64,000 nt of DNA from the NCBI GenBank assembly GCA_017432565.1, contig JAFRIW010000063.1, positions 17,935-81,934 on the forward strand. The letters run 5' to 3'. Numbering within the stretch: the stretch's first letter is position 1; the number at the start of each line of letters is the position of its first letter. The translations under genes were made by a program, and so were the position numbers. Below, one piece after another: positions 43,014 through 51,603 of the stretch. Below the pieces are notes generated by a model that saw only the letters and a program-made list of their open reading frames with translations, ran no database searches and had not been told where the DNA came from. The stretch comes from Lachnospiraceae bacterium (GTDB taxonomy: Bacteria; Bacillota; Clostridia; Lachnospirales; Lachnospiraceae).

Positions 43014-44236
43014 TTTAGGGCGGCGAGAATTTCCTCCTTCGGCGCCCGGATGCTTCCCTGCACCATCTGCGCCGAGCCGCCGCCTCTGGCGTTCAGGCGC
43101 TCCTTCAGCAGTGCGTTCACCCTGCGCGCATCGCCTGGCTTTGCAGTGTTTTCCGCGCCGGGGGCCTTCGCGGTGCCTGCACCGATAATATAGAAGTATC
43201 CGTCTTCTTCCGTCCCTGCGAAGATTCCGCCGTATCCGGACAGGCTCTCGCACAGCAGATTCACGGCCTCCCGCTGCCGGTCGCGGTCCAGCTCTTCTTC
43301 AAATAAAAAGACATCCGGAGCGCTCCCCGCTTCCGATAAAGCTTCCCGGACACGCAGGGTCAGATACCTGGCCTGCAGTCCGATCATCTTAAAGTACTGT
43401 GTCTGCTGTTCTTCCTTCAGTTTCACAGTCCCCGCCGCGATGTCCTCCGGAGGCAGATTCAGCAGATGGGAAATCTGTTCGGCTTCCTTCAGGCTGTGCT
43501 GCGCATAGGAAAGTGCCCGCGCGCCGCAGACGATGAAGAGCCGCATTTTGCTCTTCTCATGCTGTACGCGCACAATCCGGATCTGTCCGATCTCGCCCGT
43601 GCGCGAAACATGCGGCGCACAGCAGGCACAGCAGTCCACGTCTTCAATCGTCACGATCCGCACGTCTCCTTCGATTTCCTTTTTGCTGCGGTATTCCAGC
43701 CCGGCGAGTTCTTCGGGTGCGGGGTACTGTGCCGTGACCGGCACATTGCGCCAGACAACGCGGTTGGCTTCCCGCTCCAGTTCATCCAGCTGTCCGCGGT
43801 CGAGCTGTCCGTTTACGTCGAGGGTCACATTGTTGTCGCTTAAGTGAAAGCCGACATTGTCAAAGCCGTACAGCCGGTGCATGAGTCCGGACAGGATATG
43901 TTCTCCCGTGTGGTTCTGCATGTTGGAAAAGCGTCTCTCCCAGTCGATGCAGCCCCGCACTCTCTGCCCGGCAGAAAGCCGCGCCGCGGCTTCTTCCCGC
44001 TCCTGTTCCGGGACCCGGATCGTGTGTGTGATGATTTCGTCCCGGATCTGCACGTCCGTCACGGGATACCCCGCGAGGGTGCCGGTGTCCGGAGACTGGC
44101 CGCCCTCCTCCGGGAAAAAGAAAGTGCGGTCCAACACAAGTGCCAGCCCCTCGGGGGCCGGCACTGTGTCAAGGACTGTCGCTTCAAAATCCGTACCATA
44201 TGCATCTGTGTCAAAAAGCCGGATTGTTCTGTCCAT
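43010..44236 (-). CDS. Alanyl-tRNA editing protein (AlaX-L type)
   Basis: A 408-aa stand-alone editing protein with an AlaRS-like editing domain: NHTGEHILSGLMH (HxxxH metal ligands, about residue 110), CCACCAPHVSRTGEIG (the CxxxH pair, about 205), and a C-terminal DHHA1-type segment (RGGGSAQMVQGSI). It deacylates mischarged Ser-tRNA-Ala or Gly-tRNA-Ala. The N-terminal barrel (FPEEGGQSPDTG) matches AlaRS. It is separated from valS by a promoter and lies beside the redox gene cluster, from which it ends 15 bp away. Confidence 0.9.
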   Translation of the reverse strand: MDRTIRLFDTDAYGTDFEATVLDTVPAPEGLALVLDRTFFFPEEGGQSPDTGTLAGYPVTDVQIRDEIITHTIRVPEQEREEAAARLSAGQRVRGCIDWERRFSNMQNHTGEHILSGLMHRLYGFDNVGFHLSDNNVTLDVNGQLDRGQLDELEREANRVVWRNVPVTAQYPAPEELAGLEYRSKKEIEGDVRIVTIEDVDCCACCAPHVSRTGEIGQIRIVRVQHEKSKMRLFIVCGARALSYAQHSLKEAEQISHLLNLPPEDIAAGTVKLKEEQQTQYFKMIGLQARYLTLRVREALSEAGSAPDVFLFEEELDRDRQREAVNLLCESLSGYGGIFAGTEEDGYFYIIGAGTAKAPGAENTAKPGDARRVNALLKERLNARGGGSAQMVQGSIRAPKEEILAALN

Positions 44237-44251
44237 TCTGCTCCTTATCTT

Positions 44252-47122
44252 TTACTGTTCCGACGGGTAATCTGACTTGCCGGTGATGCTGCGCTTAATG
44301 ATCTTAATGCCGCGCTTTAAGGCGTAAGGTCCGACCACCTTCATCATCTCCTCGGCCGTGTGCATGTCGCTGGCCTCCGGAATATCTCTCGTCAGATGAA
44401 TCGCGTCAAATTCGCAGCGGGTGGTGCACAGACCGCAGCCGATACACTTGTTGAAATCGACTGTGGTGGCGCCGCACTTCAGGCATCTGGATGCCTCTGT
44501 CTTCACCTGCTCCTCCGTCAGCGGAAGCCGCAGATCACGGAAGGTTTCCCGCGCTTTTCCGGCCTTCGAGCCGGGGCGCTGACGCTCCGCATTGTCATAG
44601 GACTCAATCCGGATATCGTCGCGGTCGAGCTCAATGAACTCCCGCAGATCGCGTCCGATGGTCATGGACTGTCCGGGATGGACGAAGCGGTTGATGGAAA
44701 CCATGCCCTGCCGGCCGTCCGCGATGGCGTCGATCGCAAAGCGCGCGCCGTGGTGAATGTCGCCGCCGATGAAGATGTCCGGCTCCGCGGTCTGATAGGT
44801 GACCGGGTCCGCGACGGCTGTTCCGTTCCTGCGGATCTCAACCTTCGAGCCCTCCAGCAGGCTTCCCCACTCCGCGGCCTGGCCGATGGCCATGAGCACT
44901 GCGCCGCAGGGTACGGTAATCGTGTCATTCTCATCATACTGCGGGGCAAAACGTCCCTCTGCATCCTTGACACTGGTGCAGCGCTTGAAGACGATGCCGG
45001 TGACCTTGCGGACCTTTGTGCCGTCCTCCGCGGTCACTTCTTCGGTCAGGACTTCCTTCGGGCCCCAGCCGCAGCGGATCACGATGCCTTCTGCCTCGCA
45101 CTCTTCGACTTCATCTTTTGCCGCGGGCATCTCTTCCCGGGACTCAAGGCACAGCATGGTGACGGTGCCGTCGGTTCTGCGCAGCGCGGCTCTTGCCACA
45201 TCCGCCGCCACATTGCCACCGCCGACAACCACGATGTCGCCGCCCGACGGAATGCCGGCTGCCTCCGCCGCACCGGCCTGATCCGCATCCAGATCCGCGA
45301 GCCGCTTTAAGAACTCAACGCCGGAGAGCACGCCCTCTGCGTCCTCGCCCGGAACGCCCGCAAGGCGTCCGCCCTGCAGACCGATCGCGATGTAAAATGC
45401 CTTGTAGCCCTGTGCGCGCAGCTCGTCGAGGGTGATGTCCTTTCCGACCTCGACGCCGCAGCGGATCTCAACACCCATCTTCCGGATGATTCCGATCTCG
45501 CCCTCCAGCACATCCTTCTCCAGCCGGAAGTTCGGAATGCCGTTCATCAGCATGCCGCCCGGGCGCTTTTCCTTCTCGAAAACCGTGACGGGATAGCCCT
45601 CTTTGCGCAGGTAGTAAGCTGCGGAGAGTCCTGCCGGTCCGGAGCCGATGACAGCGATCGGGAAATCGTCCCACTGCTTGCCGTCCATGTTGTCACAGAT
45701 CGGAATGAATGCATCCGGGTTCTGCAGCTCATACTGGCATAGGAACTTCTTGATCTCATCGATGGCGACCGGCTGATCGATCGTGCCTCTGGTGCAGCGG
45801 TCCTCGCACCGGCGGTTGCAGACGGCGCCACAGACTGCCGGGAACGGATTGTCCTGGCGGATCAGGCGCACAGCCTCTTCATAGCGGCCCTCCGCCGCCA
45901 TCCGGATATAGCCCTGCACGGCCAGATGCGCCGGGCAGGCGGTTTTGCACGGGCTGGTTCCCGAGTCATAGCAGTTGATCTTGTTGTGATCGCGATAGTC
46001 CGGATCCCATTTGTCCTCGCCCCACATATGATCGTCCGGCAGCTCGTGCACGGGATACTTCACCTTCGAGCCGTCCGCTCTGCAGAGCTTCTGGCCGAGT
46101 TTTGCCGCGCCGGCGGGACAGACCTCCACGCACTTGCCGCAGGCGACGCACTTTTCGGCGTCCACATGGGCGCGGTACGCGGAGCGCGACATATTCGGTG
46201 TGTTGAACAGCTGCGAGGTTCTTAGTCCGTAGCAGCTTCCCGGTGAGCAGTTGCAGATACCGACGATCCGGTTGGGACCGTCCAGGTTGGTGATCTGGTG
46301 GACGTAGCCTTTGCGCTCCGCCCGCTCAATAATCTCCATCGCCTCTTCGCGGGTAATATAATGTGCGTCCTTGCCGCTCTCGACCAGGAACTCCGCAATA
46401 TCGCCGACGCCGATGCACATATATCCTTCAATGTCGCCGACGCCCTCGCCGCGGATCCGCTGTGCCTTTCTGCAGGCGCAGACCATCGTGCAGAATTTGT
46501 CATACTTCTGCAGCCAGTGGGACAGATGTTCCACGCTGACCGACTTGGTGCCCGCGTCGATCGCCGACTCCACCGGAATGACGTGCATACCGATGCCGGC
46601 GCCGCCGGGCGGAACCAGCTTGGCAGCGAGCTCCAGCGGCTCCTGCGGCGCCAGGTTGAACATGGTCGCCACTTCCGGGTGATCGTCCGCCAGTGTCGGA
46701 TGCTCCACCATATACTCGCCGGAACCCACGACCCACTTCGGAATCCAGTACTGGATGTGCTCGTCCGCATTGTCTCGGTTCTGTTCGAGAATGCCGATCC
46801 ACAGGAGATGATCTATGATCTTCTGGGCCTGTTCCACGGACATGTTGTTGCGCTCGGCCAGTTCCTTCGTCACAAGACCTGTGCGGCGCTTTTTAAAGCT
46901 GAGCAGGAAAATGACTTCTTCCTTTGTCAGCAGCCGGTCCAGAATCCAGAAATCCATGTGGTTTTCCTTCATGCCGCCCGGGAGCTTCCTCGGGATATTA
47001 TCCGTAATCATCAGCGCAAGCTGCTTTACCAGCTTCGCCTTTTCCGGATCTTCGCAGCGGTGCTCCGTCTGCGGATAATCCCGCTCGTTCACGTGTATTC
47101 TCGGATTTACTTCCTTAACCAT
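44252..47122 (-). CDS. Multi-cluster Fe-S/FAD oxidoreductase (GltD/NfnB-like) with N-terminal winged helix
   Basis: A 956-aa protein built of modules: an N-terminal winged-helix-like segment (LLTKEEVIFLLSFKK, KELAERNNMSVEQAQKIIDHL), a Cys-rich part with CACRKAQ and CNCSPGSCYG (about 215-300), a ferredoxin cluster (CVACGKCVEVCPAG, ~325), a GltD-type Fe-S region (CKTACPAHLAVQGYI, CGAVCNRRCEDRCTRG), an FAD site (AVIGSGPAGLSAAYYL, ~490), an NAD(P)H site (IVVVGGGNVAADVARAAL, ~635) and a C-terminal ferredoxin (CLKCG, CIGCGLCTTRC). It would pass electrons between NAD(P)H and ferredoxin or a flavoprotein. ATG 47122 has GGGGG upstream; the longer frame starts with TTG. Last gene of the leftward redox operon. 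Confidence 0.85.
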   Translation of the reverse strand: MVKEVNPRIHVNERDYPQTEHRCEDPEKAKLVKQLALMITDNIPRKLPGGMKENHMDFWILDRLLTKEEVIFLLSFKKRRTGLVTKELAERNNMSVEQAQKIIDHLLWIGILEQNRDNADEHIQYWIPKWVVGSGEYMVEHPTLADDHPEVATMFNLAPQEPLELAAKLVPPGGAGIGMHVIPVESAIDAGTKSVSVEHLSHWLQKYDKFCTMVCACRKAQRIRGEGVGDIEGYMCIGVGDIAEFLVESGKDAHYITREEAMEIIERAERKGYVHQITNLDGPNRIVGICNCSPGSCYGLRTSQLFNTPNMSRSAYRAHVDAEKCVACGKCVEVCPAGAAKLGQKLCRADGSKVKYPVHELPDDHMWGEDKWDPDYRDHNKINCYDSGTSPCKTACPAHLAVQGYIRMAAEGRYEEAVRLIRQDNPFPAVCGAVCNRRCEDRCTRGTIDQPVAIDEIKKFLCQYELQNPDAFIPICDNMDGKQWDDFPIAVIGSGPAGLSAAYYLRKEGYPVTVFEKEKRPGGMLMNGIPNFRLEKDVLEGEIGIIRKMGVEIRCGVEVGKDITLDELRAQGYKAFYIAIGLQGGRLAGVPGEDAEGVLSGVEFLKRLADLDADQAGAAEAAGIPSGGDIVVVGGGNVAADVARAALRRTDGTVTMLCLESREEMPAAKDEVEECEAEGIVIRCGWGPKEVLTEEVTAEDGTKVRKVTGIVFKRCTSVKDAEGRFAPQYDENDTITVPCGAVLMAIGQAAEWGSLLEGSKVEIRRNGTAVADPVTYQTAEPDIFIGGDIHHGARFAIDAIADGRQGMVSINRFVHPGQSMTIGRDLREFIELDRDDIRIESYDNAERQRPGSKAGKARETFRDLRLPLTEEQVKTEASRCLKCGATTVDFNKCIGCGLCTTRCEFDAIHLTRDIPEASDMHTAEEMMKVVGPYALKRGIKIIKRSITGKSDYPSEQ

Positions 47123-47137
47123 TTCTACCCCCAATAA

Positions 47138-48388
47138 TTATATGATCGGTATCTTCACCGTCAGATCGCTGACCGGATAGGCCGAGCATGCGTGGAACCA
47201 GCCCATCTCCTTATCCTCGCGGCGTCTGCCGTCCCCGAGCGGGGAGACAAAGATGTCGCCGGCAAGGAGCTGAGATCTGCAGAAGCCGCACTCGCCGCCC
47301 CTGCAGTGTGTGTCGATCGCGATCGCCGCGCGCTCGAGAGCAACGGCAACGGGCTCGTCTGCTCTGGCCGGGATCACGTCCTTCTGAATGCCGCGCACGA
47401 CCGTCAGCTGATACGTCTTTCCGATCTGATCTTCGGGGAAGCCGGGGATCTGCTTAACATTACCGGGCTGAGCCATCACGTCGTGACGGAAGCGTCTCGG
47501 GGTGATGCCCATCTCCTCCATGGAGCGGCTGACGGCGCGGAACATCGCGAGCGGTCCGCAGAACATATAGGTGGTGTCGGATTTCTCCCCTCCGGCCGCG
47601 CCGGAATACTTCTCAATCAGTTCGCGGGTCACAAAGCCTTTCTCGCCGGTCCAGTCCGGATCATCCGACATGATATGGATCACGCGGACCTGTCCGCCGG
47701 ATTTCCTGCCCGCCGCAATCAGGCCGGCATTGCGCTCGATGCAGGCGCGCTCGGCCGCGGCGAGCTGCTCGCCGCAGACGATGTCGTCGGATTTAACGGA
47801 GCCGTACAGGATCGTCAGATCGCAGTCAAGGCACCCGGCCGCGATTTCTTTTGCCATCGAGACAAACGGCGTGATGCCGGAACCGCCCGCGAGGGCGACC
47901 ACATTCTTCGCGTCGCGCAGCGGCTCATAGTAAAACTGTCCGAAGGGCATGGCCGCTGTCAGGACGTCGCCTTCCTTCACCTGATCGAAGAAATAGTCCG
48001 GGACAAAATAAGAAACGTTCCGGCGAATCGTGATCTCGACAAATGGTTTGTCTCCCAGCGCTTCGTAGGGCGCGGAGGACAGGGAGTAGGCGCGGGTCAG
48101 CGTGCTCTGCCCGATGGTCAGATAAAAGTTGATATACTGCCCTGCCTGGAACGGAGGAATGTGTCCGTTCACGGGCTCAAGGCGGAACGTCCGTGAAGTC
48201 GGCGAGGCCGGCGTGATTTTGGTCACGGTAAATTCCTGTTTTCCCGGGTGCAGTGCGTCTGCCAGCGCGCGGATCGGGTCACCCGGCTGCGGCGCCGCGG
48301 ATGCGCTCTGGATCATCTCTCTGCGCATTTTGGTGACGCGGGAAGCGCCTCCCACATCCTTTAAGAATCCTTTTACTCTGATACTCAT
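47138..48388 (-). CDS. FAD-binding ferredoxin reductase with C-terminal 2Fe-2S domain
   Basis: A 416-aa oxidoreductase: a ferredoxin-NADP reductase-type FAD domain (RAYSLSSAPYEALGDKPFVEITI, ~110-130), an NAD(P)-binding domain (VALAGGSGITPFVSMAKEIA, FCGPLAMFRAV) and a plant-type 2Fe-2S ferredoxin at the C-terminus with ligands CRGGECGFC plus a later Cys in ACSAYP. Such proteins pass electrons from NAD(P)H to a partner. It overlaps the CrtI-like gene by an ATGA at 48385-48388, tying their synthesis together, and is followed 15 bp later by the 956-aa protein. Confidence 0.9.
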   Translation of the reverse strand: MSIRVKGFLKDVGGASRVTKMRREMIQSASAAPQPGDPIRALADALHPGKQEFTVTKITPASPTSRTFRLEPVNGHIPPFQAGQYINFYLTIGQSTLTRAYSLSSAPYEALGDKPFVEITIRRNVSYFVPDYFFDQVKEGDVLTAAMPFGQFYYEPLRDAKNVVALAGGSGITPFVSMAKEIAAGCLDCDLTILYGSVKSDDIVCGEQLAAAERACIERNAGLIAAGRKSGGQVRVIHIMSDDPDWTGEKGFVTRELIEKYSGAAGGEKSDTTYMFCGPLAMFRAVSRSMEEMGITPRRFRHDVMAQPGNVKQIPGFPEDQIGKTYQLTVVRGIQKDVIPARADEPVAVALERAAIAIDTHCRGGECGFCRSQLLAGDIFVSPLGDGRRREDKEMGWFHACSAYPVSDLTVKIPII

Positions 48389-49992
48389 GACGCTGCCCCC
48401 TCCTTCATCGCATCCGCTGCTGCGGGATGCTGCTTATACGCATCCATCTGTCCCCGCTTCTCAAGGTCCTCAAAGATCGCCTTGGCAGCCGCGCGGCCGT
48501 TGGTGACAGCCGGGCCCATGCCGTTTCCGGAGATCGAGTGCGCGCCCGCAAATTCCAGGCCTTCGATGAAATGATCTTCTTCCTTCATCTGCAGCCTTGC
48601 CACCGCGTGATCGTCGATGCTGTGCGAGTAGCCGTAAATGCAGCCCTTCCACGCGCCGACGTAGTGTGCGATGGTCATCGGCGTGGAAACTTCGATCTCC
48701 ACGATGCGGTCGCGGATCCGGATCCCGGTCGTCTTCTCGTAGGTGTCGATCATATCGTTTGCGAACTTCCGTTTCAGTGCGAAGTAGTCTTCCTCACGGA
48801 CGTTCACAAACGCCTCCGGCAGCGGCAGCGCAGTGATGGAGAACTGTGTATAGCCCTCCGGCGTGCAGGACGGGTTCGCCAGGTTCAGGCAGATCGAGGT
48901 CAGATATCTGTAAGGGCCGAGGGTGTGGTAGTTTTCCCAGATTTTGTCCGTGTCCATGGTGTCGCCGGAGAAAATATTGTAATCCTTTATGCCGATCTCC
49001 TCCGGCGTGCCCTCGAGGACCATCATGACCGAAACCGGCACGACCGAAAGCCTGCGGCCGTTGATCATCTTCACGGCGCCCTCCGGCACTTCCTCAAGGG
49101 GCTCGATCATCTGCGTGTACACTTTGTTCGGATAAGCGGCGGAAACGACGTAATCACAGGAGATCTCATCGCCGCGCGCGGTGCGCACGCCATATACCTT
49201 CCCGTCCTTCACCAGGATCTTTTCGACCTCCTGGCAGAATTCGATCTGCGCGCCGTTCTCCTCGGCCTTGCGCTGCAGCTTCATACTCATCTCGTGTGAG
49301 AAGTTGCGGCACACATAGCTGCCGCCCCGGAAGTAGTCCGCCATCAGGAACGCGTAGATGGTAAACGGCAGGGTCGACATCGGGTTGCCGACATAAATCC
49401 AGTACGGAGTGAGGATCTCCTCGATCTCCTTCGGGAAATGGAAAGTGTCCATGACTTCTGTCGCCGTGTAGCCGGCGGTCTTTACGAAGTCCGGATGCTT
49501 TAAGAGCATCTGTACCTTGCTCATGGGCGTCACGGAGAGGATGTTCATCGAATTGTAGACGGTGTTGCACAGCTCCATGAACTTCAGGACCTTCGGACCC
49601 CAGCCCGGATACTGCGCGTCGATCTCCTTCGACATGGTCTCAAAGCCCGAGTGCAGGGTGATGTCGATCGGCTTCCCGCCTTCGGGCGCCGTGCGCACGA
49701 AGCGGTATGCCTCCGGAACGCGCAGCCAGTCGATGTCCACGCCCACCTCGTCGAAAAACACGCCGACCTTCAGACGGTCTTCCTTCGTGCCGATGCTCAT
49801 CATCTCATGCAGGGTCGCCTCGATCTCAATCCCGTTCCGGACGTAGCTGGTAGCCAGGCCGCCCGGCAGGTTGTGCTTTTCAAGAATCAGGATGTCCTTA
49901 ATGCCCTTCTGCTGAAGCTGCAGGGCACAGGACAGACCTGCCAGCGCGCCGCCGATGATGACGACGTCATAGTGTTCTTTGTAAAAACTCAT
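48385..49992 (-). CDS. CrtI/RetSat-like FAD-dependent oxidoreductase
   Basis: A 535-aa flavoprotein of the phytoene-desaturase / carotenoid-isomerase / retinol-saturase family. The N-terminal FAD motif reads YDVVIIGGALAGLSCALQL, followed by EKHNLPGGLATS; the middle has WIYVGNPMSTLPF and the C-terminal FAD signature is FAGAHSISGNGMGPAVTNGRAAA. Family members add or remove hydrogens across C=C bonds of long lipids. ATG 49992 has a perfect GGAGG site; a longer frame starts at 50070. It lies between the PAI-like isomerase and the 2Fe-2S reductase, which makes it a candidate double-bond reductase fed by the latter. Confidence 0.88.
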   Translation of the reverse strand: MSFYKEHYDVVIIGGALAGLSCALQLQQKGIKDILILEKHNLPGGLATSYVRNGIEIEATLHEMMSIGTKEDRLKVGVFFDEVGVDIDWLRVPEAYRFVRTAPEGGKPIDITLHSGFETMSKEIDAQYPGWGPKVLKFMELCNTVYNSMNILSVTPMSKVQMLLKHPDFVKTAGYTATEVMDTFHFPKEIEEILTPYWIYVGNPMSTLPFTIYAFLMADYFRGGSYVCRNFSHEMSMKLQRKAEENGAQIEFCQEVEKILVKDGKVYGVRTARGDEISCDYVVSAAYPNKVYTQMIEPLEEVPEGAVKMINGRRLSVVPVSVMMVLEGTPEEIGIKDYNIFSGDTMDTDKIWENYHTLGPYRYLTSICLNLANPSCTPEGYTQFSITALPLPEAFVNVREEDYFALKRKFANDMIDTYEKTTGIRIRDRIVEIEVSTPMTIAHYVGAWKGCIYGYSHSIDDHAVARLQMKEEDHFIEGLEFAGAHSISGNGMGPAVTNGRAAAKAIFEDLEKRGQMDAYKQHPAAADAMKEGAAS

Positions 49993-50092
49993 CTCCGCCT
50001 CCTTATGAGCATAGAAACCTCTTCCCGAATGATGGCGGCATGCACAGCATACCGCCATCACATAAAACACGGCTTATTTCACATTCTGCCTT

Positions 50093-51451
50093 TTAGAAGA
50101 AGCGCTCCACCAGTTCTCTGGAGTACTCTGCCGTCTCGTCCATATCACCGAAGGACATGACTTCACCTGCGTAGTAGGTGCCCAGCTGTCCCTGCATGGC
50201 CTCGACCTTCTCATACCAGCCGGAAGCGTAGGTCTCGGAATCAACGTGCGGGAAGTAGTACCAGTCCTTTTCGTATACGACGTTGCTGGCGGGATTCTTC
50301 AGCGTCTTCAGGTCCTCGAGAACAGTCGCCCTGCACTCTTCGTACGGGATTTCCGGTTTATTCTGGTGGTTGCGCAGCGCATAGGTCGTGATGACCTGGT
50401 CTTTGGTATCTCTCCACCTTCTGTAGTAGACCATCAGATGGCCGTAGCGGTCCGGGGTCATGTTGTCAAATACATAGTAGGAAATCTCCGGATGATCCTC
50501 GGGTTTTGTCTCGACTGCCAGGACATCGTAACGCTCGTAATCGATCTTGGAGAAGAGTTCCTTCTCTTCCGGAGTCGCGTCGAAGTATTCCGGCATATAC
50601 TGCAGCGGGGCTGTGATGATGATCTTGTCGAACTCCTCCGTCTCACCGTTGACAGTGACATAGACCTTGCCGTCTTTTCTCTCGACCTTCGTGATCTTGC
50701 TGTTCAGTCTTGCCTGATGCATCAGATGCTCGTTGAGCTGCTCCCAGATGTACTGGGTGCCTTCCTTCCAGGTCCAGAGATTGATTTTGACAAAATTCAT
50801 CGTGGTCTGGAAGTCCAGATATTTCAGGACATAAGCGGCCGGAATCTCGTCAAAATAGCCGTAGCCGAACGAAGTGAAGGGGCCGATCCAGATATCCTGT
50901 ACCAGCTCGACGCCGTTCATCTCGCAGAACTGCTTGAACGGAAGCACCAGATCCTTCAGGTTCGGATTCTCGCCGGATACCGGCTCGCGTCCCGGGGTCA
51001 CTGCGAAGCCTTCATAGCGTCCCTCGCTGACACCGCGGTGTCCGTTGATGTCATAGCCCTTGTACTTGGTCTCGAGCAGTTCGGCCAGCTTCTTCATCTG
51101 ACTCTTCATCTTCATCAGACGCGGAATCTTCAGGATGTTCTTCTTGGGCTCGAAGGGCTCGATGACGTTGCCGTTCCGGTCCTTGTAATTCCGATTCAGC
51201 TTCGGGCCGTCGTGTGTGATCCCGCAGAATTCCTCGACATCGTGAACAGCGTAATAGGACGGCACGCCCATGATGGCGCCCATCTCATAACGTCTTCCGT
51301 TGTAGTGCGGAGAGTGGCACTTGCCTCCGACGTGATCGTCTCTCTCCAGGACGGCGTAGTTGTGATATCCCTTCTGCTCCAAATACATCGCTGCCGACAG
51401 ACCCGCCGGTCCTCCGCCGATAATACAGATTTTTTCTTCCAGATTGCTCAT
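50093..51451 (-). CDS. FAD-dependent polyunsaturated fatty acid double-bond isomerase (PAI-like)
   Basis: A 452-aa flavin amine oxidoreductase-fold protein. From memory it resembles the Cutibacterium acnes linoleate isomerase PAI along its length: CIIGGGPAGLSAAMYLEQ (FAD, residues 9-26), DHVGGKCHSP, GRRYEMGAIMGVPSY, LLETKYKGYDINGH, YFDEIPAAYVLKYLDF, LWTWKEGTQ, GHLMVYYRRW, ITTYALRNH, WYYFPHVDSE and YAGEVMSFGDM. PAI turns linoleic acid into 10-trans,12-cis CLA. The length (452 against about 424) is similar, with an insert near residues 145-165 (SEGRYEGFAVTPGREPVSGE). It is the first gene of the leftward redox operon. I have not aligned the sequences, so substrate and product are inferred. Confidence 0.82.
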   Translation of the reverse strand: MSNLEEKICIIGGGPAGLSAAMYLEQKGYHNYAVLERDDHVGGKCHSPHYNGRRYEMGAIMGVPSYYAVHDVEEFCGITHDGPKLNRNYKDRNGNVIEPFEPKKNILKIPRLMKMKSQMKKLAELLETKYKGYDINGHRGVSEGRYEGFAVTPGREPVSGENPNLKDLVLPFKQFCEMNGVELVQDIWIGPFTSFGYGYFDEIPAAYVLKYLDFQTTMNFVKINLWTWKEGTQYIWEQLNEHLMHQARLNSKITKVERKDGKVYVTVNGETEEFDKIIITAPLQYMPEYFDATPEEKELFSKIDYERYDVLAVETKPEDHPEISYYVFDNMTPDRYGHLMVYYRRWRDTKDQVITTYALRNHQNKPEIPYEECRATVLEDLKTLKNPASNVVYEKDWYYFPHVDSETYASGWYEKVEAMQGQLGTYYAGEVMSFGDMDETAEYSRELVERFF

Positions 51452-51603
51452 GATTTCCTACCCCCTGTTAAAGTGTTGCCGAAAACGGCATGGTTCATTA
51501 AAATGATACCATACAGCGGTTAATAAATCTATCGGTTCATCTGCGCTATTGCGGCTGTTTTTGTTTCATAATAACGCATTTTTCACTTATAAGCGGGGTG
51601 TTT
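51452..51603. promoter_or_regulatory. Divergent promoter region of the fatty acid locus
   Basis: This 150-bp AT-rich gap separates the PAI-like gene from the acyl ligase. Rightward, TTTCAT-N17-TTATAA (about 51563-51591) is a weak promoter match. Leftward, an extended -10 TGGTATCAT (about 51509-51517 on the minus strand) is present without a clear -35. No operator palindrome stands out. Divergence across a single short gap suggests joint control of both halves of the locus. Confidence 0.4.
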
